From the NCBI GenBank assembly GCA_024276275.1, contig JAJRXM010000038.1:1-42435 (forward strand): a stretch of DNA of 42,435 nt. Reading direction: 5' to 3'. Shown here in pieces: positions 26,914 through 34,914 of the stretch (the stretch's first letter is position 1; each line of letters opens with the position of its first letter). Source of the DNA: Candidatus Zixiibacteriota bacterium. GTDB taxonomy: Bacteria > Zixibacteria > MSB-5A5 > GN15 > FEB-12. The notes below the pieces were generated by a model, which was not told the DNA's origin, searched no databases, and saw only the letters and a program-made list of their open reading frames with translations. Position numbers and translations under genes: made by a program.

Positions 26914-28130
26914 CTACAACATTCCTGCAATAATATCAAGTATCCGAACAGAAATTTCTCTTTTTGTACTAAGCGGAATGTGGATAGGTTCTTGTTTTCG
27001 GGCAATTAGAGTCACTTCGTTCGTATCAGTTTCAAATGCTGTTTTGTCAGACGGTTGGTTCAGAATAATAGCATCTAAATTTTTATCTTTAAGTTTCTTT
27101 TTGGCATTAGCCATCCCGTTATCAGTCTCAAGGGCAAATCCGATTACTTTGGGAGATTTTGAAGTTTTATTTTTACTGATTTCCTTTAAAATATCCGTTG
27201 TCGGTTTCAGAGAAAGCTCCATCTTTTGATTATTTTTTTTATTTTTTGCTTCTCTGTCTGCACAGGAGTAAAATCTGCCGGAGCAGCTGCCATAATAAGA
27301 CAGTCGGTTTTCTTATATTCTTTTTTCACCGCTTTTAATAGGTCATCTGTAGTTTTAATCTGTATCAATTTGATTTTAGGGGAGGCTATCTCTTTAGTCG
27401 GACCGGAAATTAAGGTAACTTCTGCCCCCAACTCTAAGGCTATCTCTGCCAATGCATAACCCATTTTCCCTGATGAATTATTCGAAATAAACCGAACAGG
27501 GTCAATCTGTTCTCTGGTAGGTCCGGCTGTAATTAAGATTTTTTTATTTTTGAGACTTTTTTTTTTCGACAAACTTTGTTTGTTTTTCAAAAAGTAATTT
27601 AACAATTCGTTGTATAAATCTTCAGGTTCAGGCATCCGCCCGACTCCATAATGATTGCAAGCCATATCCCCCTCGGTCGGTTCAATAAACTTATAGCCGA
27701 CTTCTTTGAGCAATGTAATATTTCTTTGCGTTATTTTATTTTCCCACATGTGGACATTCATAGCAGGAGAAAAAATCGTATCTGTTATTGTCGCACAAAT
27801 AACGGTTGTAAGCAAATCATCAGAAATCCCCGAGGCAATTTTACCGATACAATTTGCCGTCGCAGGAGCTATAAGATTTACATCAGCCCATTCCGATAAA
27901 TCTATATGACGGGTCGCGATATACGACTTACTTTCAAACATATCAACAGCAACAGAGTTTTCAGAAACAGTTTCCATCGTCAACGGAGTTATAAACTGAG
28001 TCGCTGCTTTTGTCATAATTATCTTGACCTCGGCATTTTCTTTTTTTAATGCCCTGACAAGATATGGAATTTTATAACAGGCAATACCGCCGGTCATCCC
28101 GATTAGTATTTTCTTTTTGGATAATGACAT
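26914..28130 (-). CDS. coaBC: Bifunctional phosphopantothenoylcysteine decarboxylase/synthetase CoaBC, split at a slippery A8 run
   Basis: The combined length is ~405 aa, like E. coli CoaBC. The CoaC half (1-~180) has GGIACYK, ATRHIDLSEWAD with its catalytic His, PAMNVHMWEN, and ACNHYGVGRMPEP. The CoaB half has AGPTREQIDPVRF, NNSSGKMGYALAE and AAAPADF. In frame 0 the protein ends after QKIKKIIKRWSFL (stop at 27207). The remainder of CoaB (MELSLKPTTDILKEIS onward) is in the -1 frame to a TAG at 26914. The switch is at eight A (27240-27233), read ATA AAA AAA, that is a correctly phased A AAA AAA slippery heptamer. One more A would also restore the frame. It makes 4'-phosphopantetheine precursor for CoA. 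Confidence 0.9.
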
Positions 28131-28133
28131 ATT

Positions 28134-28607
28134 TTAATGGAAAAATGTGGATCGCTCAAGTGAAGAATCAAAGAATAATCCTGCATCACCTTGTTCGATT
28201 TCTTTGAAAAGAACCGATGATACAATAATCTTCATTCTGTCTTCATCAATAGCTTCACCGTTTAATAACAGAACCCGTTCTAGAATAGATTCTAACTGCT
28301 CTGAATTAAGAATTCTATTGTTGAGAAGTTTAAGTAAAAACCCGTAAGATTCTGATGTCAATTGCTGACGTTCTTCTTCGGTTAAAATTCTTATCGAATT
28401 TGCATTCTCAGGAAAAGCTGTGTAGTATTCTTCAATTGAGCTGTTAAACTGTTCTAAAAACCAACTATATGCGGTGTTGATTTCTGTATCTGAATAGCCC
28501 ATGTCTTTTAATTCTAAGGAAATGTCATCTGGTGCGGGTTGTCGTTCGCTATGCTCTCGCATAAAGTCCATCAAAAATACTACTATTTCTAAAATTCTAT
28601 TTCTCAT
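28134..28607 (-). CDS. smg: Smg/DUF494 family protein
   Basis: 157 aa. Matches the DUF494 family throughout: ILEIVVFLMDFM at the start, DISLELKDMGYSDTEINTA, then RILTEEERQQL, YGFLLKLLNNRILNSEQLE, and a terminal VSSVLFKEIEQGD. The family is usually found beside DNA-processing genes; its molecular role is not established. Here it leads the coaBC-udg-dnaB-radA-tgt operon, 3 nt before coaBC, under its own promoter. Confidence 0.9.
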   Translation of the reverse strand: MRNRILEIVVFLMDFMREHSERQPAPDDISLELKDMGYSDTEINTAYSWFLEQFNSSIEEYYTAFPENANSIRILTEEERQQLTSESYGFLLKLLNNRILNSEQLESILERVLLLNGEAIDEDRMKIIVSSVLFKEIEQGDAGLFFDSSLERSTFFH

Positions 28608-28635
28608 TCACACGTACTCCAAGTATATACTGTCA

Positions 28636-28664
28636 AGTATACACTTCAGTTTTAGTCTATGCAA
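28636..28664 (-). promoter_or_regulatory. Sigma-70-type promoter of the smg-coaBC-udg-dnaB-radA-tgt operon
   Basis: TTGCAT (28664-28659), a 17-nt spacer and TATACT (28641-28636) read toward smg. Two direct repeats of a CAAGTATA(T/C)AC motif (28625 and 28634 regions on the plus strand) overlap and follow the -10 box and could be an operator. Confidence 0.6.
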
Positions 28665-28687
28665 GCAGAGTTTATATATTTTTTAAA

Positions 28688-29314
28688 TTACTTATAAATT
28701 TGGGGAATAATGACTCTTTGAAATGTTTCAGTCTGAAACGCTGAGAATTTTAGGGAGATATTTATCTGTTTTGCAACCTTCAAAAGAACCAATTGAGGTC
28801 TTTCAATATCGTAATCTTCTAAAAGAAGATGAAACTGTACGGTTATATCAACCTGCCTTATACCGTCTTTGGATAGCACCCTCATACTGATTTCAGGCTT
28901 AAGCTTGTTTTTCACTCCATGCATAAAAAAATACCCGTTTCCGACAACGGAATAGGTCGAATCAGGATGAATTATTTTTGGTAGATTTTCGACCGATAAA
29001 AGTTCAAAATACGCAAATGGATACTTGTCTGTTTCCAGATAATCTTCTCGCATATGTTTATCTCTGGTAGCAATTTGTGTTTTTAAAGTCCGAAGATCTA
29101 CTTTCAAAATACCATACAGAGAATCATGAGGACTCTCTATATTAAATGAAAAATTTCCCTCAATATCGGTCGTTTTCCCTGCTATAAATTCCAGCTTGGC
29201 ATCTGATTCAAAAAAGACCGTATCTTTTTTTTCAGACGGCTTTAGTTGAAACTCGGCACTTTGAACTTGAGATACCGATAAAACTAAAAGTAAAAACAGA
29301 ACAGACTTTATCAT
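28688..29314 (-). CDS. YceI-like periplasmic lipid-binding domain protein
   Basis: About 208 aa. Signal peptide MIKSVLFLLLVLSVSQVQSA. The body follows the YceI lipocalin-like pattern: FIAGKTTDIEGNFSF, GILKVDLRTLKTQIATRDKHM (acidic/basic RDKHMRE), YLETDKYPFAYFEL, and GNGYFFMHGVKNKL. YceI proteins bind isoprenoid chains in the periplasm (family knowledge). The start is ATG 29314, which overlaps the preceding stop as TGATG. It is the last gene of a cluster with two probable heme proteins, suggesting an electron-transfer or quinone/isoprenoid role (inference). Confidence 0.85.
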   Translation of the reverse strand: MIKSVLFLLLVLSVSQVQSAEFQLKPSEKKDTVFFESDAKLEFIAGKTTDIEGNFSFNIESPHDSLYGILKVDLRTLKTQIATRDKHMREDYLETDKYPFAYFELLSVENLPKIIHPDSTYSVVGNGYFFMHGVKNKLKPEISMRVLSKDGIRQVDITVQFHLLLEDYDIERPQLVLLKVAKQINISLKFSAFQTETFQRVIIPQIYK

Positions 29315-29730
29315 CAATTATCTTTTGCTCCCTGATTGATCCAATCCTTAATTTTATCAAGCGAGGTTGTCGACAAAGAAGCACTACCTAATGGCATCCT
29401 GCTTCCAAAAGGAGGAGATGCTGTTAATTTGAGATATAAATTACTCGTAGATGCATCACCGACAACAACTATTGCTCCGTTATTACCGGTTCCATTTTCG
29501 ATATCGGTATAAGATGCTGCACCCAATGAAAGTCCCCCTGAAGAGCTACCGCCACCATGACAACCCGACCTTAAACAACTGTTTCCAACGATCAACGGAG
29601 CAATATCAGCTGAAAAACTAATATCTCCATTCCCATTTCCACCCACGGGACCTGTCGGTGTATCACCGGAATCTGAACAACCGACCAATGCAAGACCTAC
29701 TGCCACAGCCAATATTTGTAAGTTTTTCAT
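29314..29730 (-). CDS. Lipoprotein with a CxxxCH heme-like motif (Planctomycete-cytochrome-like)
   Basis: 138 aa. The lipobox LVGC marks a lipoprotein; a Gly/Asp-rich linker leads to FSADIAPLIVGNSCLRSGCH. The remainder (GLSLGAASYTDIENG, VVVGDASTSNLYLKL, RMPLGSASL, IKDWINQGAKDN) follows the short cytochrome-like domain found in planctomycetes and FCB bacteria. The cysteines are spaced CxxxCH rather than CxxCH, so covalent heme attachment is likely but not certain; a Met in RMPLG could be the distal ligand. AAAAAGGAG precedes the ATG. Confidence 0.82.
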   Translation of the reverse strand: MKNLQILAVAVGLALVGCSDSGDTPTGPVGGNGNGDISFSADIAPLIVGNSCLRSGCHGGGSSSGGLSLGAASYTDIENGTGNNGAIVVVGDASTSNLYLKLTASPPFGSRMPLGSASLSTTSLDKIKDWINQGAKDN

Positions 29731-29748
29731 GGTAACTCCTTTTTGTTA

Positions 29749-30771
29749 TTAATAACCAAAATGAATTTGTAGAAAATAATCGGTTTTATCTTTTTGAATT
29801 CCCTCAGTATAGTAGGTAAGAGACGGTCTGAGTTGGAAAAATGAGATAGGGTATAGTTCAACAGAAAACCTTAGATACTCTTCAACACCGTCAGACAGAT
29901 TTCGATTACCGTCAAAGAAATTATACTCAGTCACAAAATACAGTCCATATTCTATACGGCTTGTAAAGTTCAAATATGAAATTAAAGTGTCATTTGATTT
30001 TCCAACTAAATCAATTTCACCCATAAGAGTAAACCGATCATACGACAATCCACCAAACAAAGCTTTCGCTTCTCGGAATCTTGTATGTCCGACTTCTTCT
30101 TCAGGAAGCTGTACCGAAAATCCTCCAAATCCACCGAGAGAGTTTAAGTTAAAACTTTTCATAAGATGACCTATAAAAATTGATTGTCTGCCATAATTCA
30201 AGAACTCTGTATTCAGTAACAGACCTTTGATATCAACTCCTAATCCTAACCCGTCAAGATATGTCAAAGACCCGTGCCCTAATCTTTCACGGTTATAAGA
30301 TTTATGGTCTGCCTGTTTTAAACCGAACGATGGGCTGAATCTTCCAAATTTCACATAATGCTTTTGTTTATCTATATACAAAATCGCGTAATTTTCAAGA
30401 ATTCCGATTTCTGAAAACCGAAAATTATAGTTCATATTTTCAAACAACTCAACATTGGCAAAAAAGTCCGTCTGCATTCTAAAAATTGAGGCATCATCAA
30501 AAATAAGATGTCTTGTATCAAACCCGAAAGTAACCGATTCGGACAAGCGGGGTGCTTTATAGTTTTTAACAGCAATCTTTTTTGTCGCAGGTAAAGTCAA
30601 CTCATTAAGAGCAACGGCATAATTAGCAAACTCTGTTCGCATCCCCCCACCGCTTGGATTGATATGACAGCTTTTGCAGGGAGCTTTATGTTCAACGGTC
30701 AACCTTGGATATGTTATAGCAGTTGATGCTATTAAGAGCAAAATTAAAAAGGGAAGCATGAAACTACGCAT
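29749..30771 (-). CDS. Monoheme outer-membrane barrel (N-terminal CxxCH fused to porin-like barrel)
   Basis: 340 aa. A signal peptide (MRSFMLPFLILLLIASTAIT) is followed at once by APCKSCHINPSGGGMRT, a c-type heme motif. From ~70 to the end the chain shows repeated 9-12-residue amphipathic strands (YAILYIDKQKHYVKFGRFSP, FNLNSLGGFGGFSVQL, FTLMGEIDLVG) and a C-terminal strand ending FLQIHFGY, as in 14-16 strand porins. A heme plugged at the periplasmic mouth of a barrel suggests trans-outer-membrane electron transfer (inference). It leads the three-gene cluster. Confidence 0.8.
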   Translation of the reverse strand: MRSFMLPFLILLLIASTAITYPRLTVEHKAPCKSCHINPSGGGMRTEFANYAVALNELTLPATKKIAVKNYKAPRLSESVTFGFDTRHLIFDDASIFRMQTDFFANVELFENMNYNFRFSEIGILENYAILYIDKQKHYVKFGRFSPSFGLKQADHKSYNRERLGHGSLTYLDGLGLGVDIKGLLLNTEFLNYGRQSIFIGHLMKSFNLNSLGGFGGFSVQLPEEEVGHTRFREAKALFGGLSYDRFTLMGEIDLVGKSNDTLISYLNFTSRIEYGLYFVTEYNFFDGNRNLSDGVEEYLRFSVELYPISFFQLRPSLTYYTEGIQKDKTDYFLQIHFGY

Positions 30772-30831
30772 AGATTTCTCTTTTCTCAGTTGAATTACAT
30801 TTTAAAACAACTTTAATGTTAAAATAGTTCC

Positions 30832-30863
30832 AAAAAAAGCGGAATCATATTCTAATTCCGCTT
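30832..30863 (-). terminator. Rho-independent terminator after purH
   Basis: AAGCGGAAT (30837-30845) pairs with ATTCCGCTT (30855-30863). The minus strand continues with seven T. It lies about 20 nt after the purH stop. Confidence 0.85.
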
Positions 30864-30882
30864 ATATATTGTTATCAATGAC

Positions 30883-32451
30883 TTAATGTTTAAAATGTCT
30901 CACACCGGTGAATACCATTGTCGCATTTGCCTTGTCGGCTGCCTCAATAGCTTGTTCATCACCTTTCGAACCACCCGGTTGAATAATAGCAGTCACTCCG
31001 GCATCAGTCCCGATTTCGATACCGTCAGGCATAGGATAAAATGCATCCGATGCCATCACCGCACCTTTAGCACGTACTCCCGCACGTTTAACAGCCAAAA
31101 ATCCGGCATCAACCCGTGAGGTCTGCCCCATACCGATACCGACCGTAGCACCATCCTTAGACAGCACTATCGCATTTGATTTGGTATGCTTGACAATTTT
31201 CCAGCCAAACAGCATCTCTTTGATTTCTTCATCTGTCGGCTGACGTTTTGTAACAACTTGAAAATCAGACGGCAACGTCACCTTATCATCAGCAGACTGT
31301 ACCAAAAATCCACCACGAATATATTTGTAAATAAGTTCGCCGTCAGAACGACCGTTTGTAATCGCATCAAGCGTTAAAAGTCGTCTTGATTTTTTCTTTT
31401 TCAAAAGTTTATAGGCATCTTCAGAAAACGACGGAGCCAAAATACATTCCACAAAAGGTGTCTCATGGAGCAATTCTGCGGCAGACATATCAACTTCTTT
31501 ATTTAAACCGATAATTGAACCAAACGCCGAAAGTGGGTCTGACTCATACGCTTTCTTATATGCATCAGCAACTGTACTGCCTACAGCAGCACCGCATGGA
31601 TTGGCATGTTTCAGCACACAGGCAAACGGTTCTGAAAAATCCAGAAGCATATCTAAACAGGCATCAAGGTCATTATAGTTATTATATGATAATTCTTTAC
31701 CTGCCAGTTGCTCTGAATTTAATAAAGTCGGACCGCTAAAACCCTCAAGTTTATACAAAGAGGCTTCCTGATGAGGATTTTCACCATATCGTAACTGTGA
31801 TTTCTTTTCAAGCGACAATGAAAACCCTTCAGGACATTCAGAATTATCATTCTCTTTTCCGAGTATAAAGTACTCAGAAATTGCAGTATCATATTCCGCA
31901 GTCAGAGAAAATGCTTTTTTAGCACATTCACGCCTAAACGATAAATCGGTCGTACAGTTATTTTCGCGAAGCTGTTTTAACATCGGATCATAATCAGACG
32001 GTTCGACAACAACAGTCACGGAAGCATGATTTTTTGCCGCAGACCGAATCATCGACGGACCGCCTATGTCAATATTTTCAATAACCAGAGCATCATCAGA
32101 TTCAGGTTTTGCTACTGTCTGCTGAAAAGGATACAAATTAACAACTACTAAATCGATGCCACGATAATCAGATTGACTCATCTGTTCAATATCACCGGTG
32201 ATTCCACGCCTAAAAAGAATTCCGGCATGAATTTTAGGATGTAGAGTTTTGACACGCCCACCTAAAATTTCGGGAGCTCCGGTAAAACTGGAAACAGAGA
32301 TTACATGCACTCCGGCATCTTTAATAGTTTTAAGCGTCCCCCCCGTTGAAATCAATTCAATTCCCATCTCCTCTAATGCACGGGCAAACTCGATAACCCC
32401 GCTTTTATCAGAGACAGAAATAAGTGCTCTTTTAATTTTTACTTCTGACAT
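30883..32451 (-). CDS. purH: Bifunctional AICAR transformylase/IMP cyclohydrolase
   Basis: 522 aa, family length. The N-terminal MGS-like IMP cyclohydrolase domain runs RALISVSDKSGVIEFA to GGRVKTLHPKIHAGIL. The AICAR transformylase domain includes LRYGENPHQEA, CVLKHANPCGAAVG, and the C-terminal SDAFYPMPDGIE...IQPGGSKGDEQ. It catalyses the last two steps of IMP synthesis and follows purC by one base. Confidence 0.97.
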   Translation of the reverse strand: MSEVKIKRALISVSDKSGVIEFARALEEMGIELISTGGTLKTIKDAGVHVISVSSFTGAPEILGGRVKTLHPKIHAGILFRRGITGDIEQMSQSDYRGIDLVVVNLYPFQQTVAKPESDDALVIENIDIGGPSMIRSAAKNHASVTVVVEPSDYDPMLKQLRENNCTTDLSFRRECAKKAFSLTAEYDTAISEYFILGKENDNSECPEGFSLSLEKKSQLRYGENPHQEASLYKLEGFSGPTLLNSEQLAGKELSYNNYNDLDACLDMLLDFSEPFACVLKHANPCGAAVGSTVADAYKKAYESDPLSAFGSIIGLNKEVDMSAAELLHETPFVECILAPSFSEDAYKLLKKKKSRRLLTLDAITNGRSDGELIYKYIRGGFLVQSADDKVTLPSDFQVVTKRQPTDEEIKEMLFGWKIVKHTKSNAIVLSKDGATVGIGMGQTSRVDAGFLAVKRAGVRAKGAVMASDAFYPMPDGIEIGTDAGVTAIIQPGGSKGDEQAIEAADKANATMVFTGVRHFKH

Positions 32452-32452
32452 T

Positions 32453-33361
32453 TTATTTACCTGTTAATAATTTTTGAGCTTCCAAGTATTTTGCCGCTGA
32501 CTCCTGAATAACATTATCAGGCAATGACGGACCGGGAGCTTTTTTATCCCAATTGAGTGTTTGCAGATAATCCCGAATCGGCTGCTTATCAAACGAAGGT
32601 TGACCTACTCCGATTTTATATTTATCTACCGGCCAAAAACGGCTTGAATCAGGCGAAAGCACTTCATCAATAATAATAAATTTGCCGTCTTTGAAACCGA
32701 ATTCAAACTTTGTATCGGCAATTATAATTCCTTTTGTCAGAGCATAGTCGGCCGCTTTGGTGTAGACTTCAAGAGATTTATCACGACACAGCTCGGCTGT
32801 CTCTTTTCCGATCAAATCAACCAACTGCTGATAACTGATATTTTCATCATGCCCTTCATCTGATTTTGATGACGGCGTAAACAGAGTTTCAGGCAGTTTT
32901 TGAGATTCCTGTAAATCAGATGGAAACTCAAAACCGTGCACCACATTAGAACCGTTTTTCCGAGCGGCTAAAAGCTCTTTCCACATCGAACCCGAAATAT
33001 ACCCGCGTACGATACACTCAGCATCAATACGGTCAGCCTTCACAACTATCATCGAACGACCTTCTAATTGGTCGCGGTATTTATGCAAATCCTCAGGATA
33101 TTCGTCAACATTTGCAGTTATAAGATGCGAATCAACTATATCTTTAAAGAAATCAAACCAAAAAAGCGACATCGCCGTCAACACTTTTCCTTTGTTTGGG
33201 ATACCGTTCGGAAGGACAACATCAAAGGCAGAAATTCGGTCAGACGCTATAAATAAAAGAGAGTCACCGAGGTCATAAATGTCTCGGACTTTACCCCGCC
33301 ATGTGAGCGGATATTCTTTTATATCTGTTTGTAGGACTACACTATCCATCGTTTTACTCAT
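32453..33361 (-). CDS. purC: SAICAR synthase (long, eukaryote-like class)
   Basis: 302 aa, longer than the ~240-aa common bacterial PurC and like the yeast Ade1 class. It opens LTWRGKVRDIYDLGDSLLFIASDRISAFD and has ECIVRGYISGSMWKE, FTPSSKSDEGHDENIS and IDEVLSPDSSRFW. Ligates aspartate to CAIR. Overlaps purN by 8 nt; AAAGGAAAG precedes the ATG. Confidence 0.96.
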   Translation of the reverse strand: MSKTMDSVVLQTDIKEYPLTWRGKVRDIYDLGDSLLFIASDRISAFDVVLPNGIPNKGKVLTAMSLFWFDFFKDIVDSHLITANVDEYPEDLHKYRDQLEGRSMIVVKADRIDAECIVRGYISGSMWKELLAARKNGSNVVHGFEFPSDLQESQKLPETLFTPSSKSDEGHDENISYQQLVDLIGKETAELCRDKSLEVYTKAADYALTKGIIIADTKFEFGFKDGKFIIIDEVLSPDSSRFWPVDKYKIGVGQPSFDKQPIRDYLQTLNWDKKAPGPSLPDNVIQESAAKYLEAQKLLTGK

Positions 33362-33968
33362 ACTTTCCTTTAATTAGTTTTTCTATAGTTTCAGGGTATA
33401 ATTTATGTTCTTGTTCAAGTACCCGAGCAGCTAAACTCTCGGGAGTATCATCATCTAAAACCGCTACTTTCGCTTGCTCTAAAATCTTTCCGTTATCATA
33501 TATTTCGTCAACCAGATGTACAGTTGCACCTGATTCAGAATCGCCTGATTCAAGTACCGCTTTATGTACATTTTGACCGTACATTCCTTTTCCACCGTAC
33601 TTCGGTAAAAGAGCGGGATGTATATTCACTATCTTATTTCTAAATGCTTTTACAACTACACTCGGTAAAAGCTGAAGATACCCCGCTGTTGCAATATAGT
33701 CAATATTTCGTTCCTGTAATTTTTGAAGTAAATCATTCCCGGCTGTTTTGGGAGAATCGTAGTTTTTCTTTTTATATATAAAAGTCTCGATATGCTCGTT
33801 TTCTGCCCGTTTTAAACCAAACGCTTTTTTCATATTTGAAACAACCCAGACAATATCGGCAGTTAGCTGACCTGACTTGGAGGCATCAATAAGTGCCTGC
33901 AAATTAGACCCGCCACCTGAGATAAAAACTGCTATTTTCTTTCTTTCCGAACTCACATTACTTTCCAT
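33354..33968 (-). CDS. purN: Phosphoribosylglycinamide formyltransferase
   Basis: About 204 aa. Uses 10-formyl-tetrahydrofolate to formylate GAR. IAVFISGGGSNLQALIDA binds GAR; NIHPALLPKYGGKGMYGQ contains the catalytic Asn-His pair; SGATVHLVDEIYDNGKIL closes the folate site. The start is uncertain: ATG 33968 is listed, but TTG 33974 is in frame upstream, and GTG 33956 has GGA 7 nt before it. It is the first gene of purN-purC-purH. Confidence 0.95.
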   Translation of the reverse strand: MESNVSSERKKIAVFISGGGSNLQALIDASKSGQLTADIVWVVSNMKKAFGLKRAENEHIETFIYKKKNYDSPKTAGNDLLQKLQERNIDYIATAGYLQLLPSVVVKAFRNKIVNIHPALLPKYGGKGMYGQNVHKAVLESGDSESGATVHLVDEIYDNGKILEQAKVAVLDDDTPESLAARVLEQEHKLYPETIEKLIKGKYE

Positions 33969-34472
33969 TTTCAAGCCAACTAAACCCTCGTTCTGTCATT
34001 GCGAGGAGCGAAGCGACGAATCAACAAACGTCAATATTAACAGCAGGAAAAATATAGTCAAGCTATATCGGAGCGATATTTGAAATATATATTTGTCGAG
34101 TTTATGCTAAAGCTACAATACCTCACAACTCCTTTCCGTGCTTGACACGGAATCCAGTGCAGAAACATATAAAGTTAAAACTTGAGGACAAGCTACACTC
34201 TGCTCTATAAAAATTATAGTCAAGCTATATCGAAACGAATCTTTGAAATTGTGAGATAATTTAATATTGCCTCCCATCCTGCAGGCTGTCCCCTCTTTTA
34301 GAGGTTTCAAGGATGTTTACGTTATTACAAATAATCATTTTCGTTTTTTTATACAAAACCACCAACTCCTTTCCGGCGAAGCCGGAATCCAGTCATTTTA
34401 TAATTGACAGTTTATATTATTTATCCGTTTATAATTATAAATAATACTGATATTTAAGAAGAAGTTTATAAA
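33969..34472. repeat. 0.5-kb intergenic patch of interspersed repeats upstream of the pur operon
   Basis: It holds a GTCATTGCGAGGAGCGAAGCGACG element (~33996-34018), a TCCGTGCTTGACACGGAATCCAG element (~34134-34156, matching the ends of the 20.2/20.7-kb repeat), and a TCCGGCGAAGCCGGAATCCAG element (~34372-34392). A tract TATAGTCAAGCTATATCG occurs twice (34053-34070 and 34215-34232). A CCCCTCTTTTAGAGG-like decayed element is near 34290. No gene is seen. Confidence 0.65.
34034..34061 (-). promoter_or_regulatory. Possible promoter of the purN-purC-purH operon
   Basis: TTGACT (34061-34056), a 16-nt spacer and TAATAT (34039-34034) face purN. The -35 lies inside the duplicated TATAGTCAAGCTATATCG repeat, so the leader RNA would contain the GTCATTGCGAGG palindrome. 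The -10 matches consensus at only four of six bases. Confidence 0.35.
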
Positions 34473-34889
34473 TTGTATTCTGGAAGAAAATATAAAAAAG
34501 CCGTTGTATATTACTATTCATTTTTAATAGATGATTTTAATTTTACTCTTGATGAGAAATCTATTACAAGAGGTATGTATTACAACATTAAGTTCAAAAA
34601 GATCGATAAAATTATATCGATTTACAATGAACTTATGGAAGACTATTTTGATATACATTTTACTAATTTCTTAAAAAAAGGACATCCTCAGATTGATTCT
34701 CTAACAAAAACATCAGGATTAACTTTTTTTATTAAGACAATATTTCCATTTTTATCAGAAAATGACTTTATCCAAAATAATACGTACTTTGATAAATTTG
34801 AAACTACTAATGAAATGGAAAAAAAGTTATTAGATCAAGCTAAAGAATTAAGGTTATGCTTACTTAATTTAGATAAAATTGTTGATTAG
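34473..34889 (+). CDS. AT-rich orphan ORF, hypothetical protein
   Basis: 138 aa. Not recognised. Rich in Lys, Ile, Phe, Tyr and Asn; no signal peptide or membrane segment; predicted mostly helical, with VVYYYSFLIDDFNF near the start and EMEKKLLDQAKELRLCLL at the end. The start is TTG with AAGAAG 8-10 nt upstream. Base composition is more AT-rich than its neighbours, and it is flanked by interspersed repeats, consistent with recent acquisition or a remnant of a larger gene. Confidence 0.5.
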   Translation: MYSGRKYKKAVVYYYSFLIDDFNFTLDEKSITRGMYYNIKFKKIDKIISIYNELMEDYFDIHFTNFLKKGHPQIDSLTKTSGLTFFIKTIFPFLSENDFIQNNTYFDKFETTNEMEKKLLDQAKELRLCLLNLDKIVD

Positions 34890-34891
34890 AA

Positions 34892-34905
34892 AGGGGCAAG
34901 CCCCT
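34892..34905. terminator. Small bidirectional hairpin between convergent genes
   Basis: AGGGGC (34892-34897) pairs with GCCCCT (34900-34905) across AA. It fills the 25-nt gap between the convergent orphan ORF and the hydrolase gene. T-richness on both sides is modest, so termination is plausible, not certain. Confidence 0.4.
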
Positions 34906-34914
34906 CGTCTCCCT

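Noticed and set aside
34113-34310. 65-aa minus-strand ORF upstream of purN
   Set aside because: Lies in repeat elements, lacks a start signal and has no recognisable protein character.
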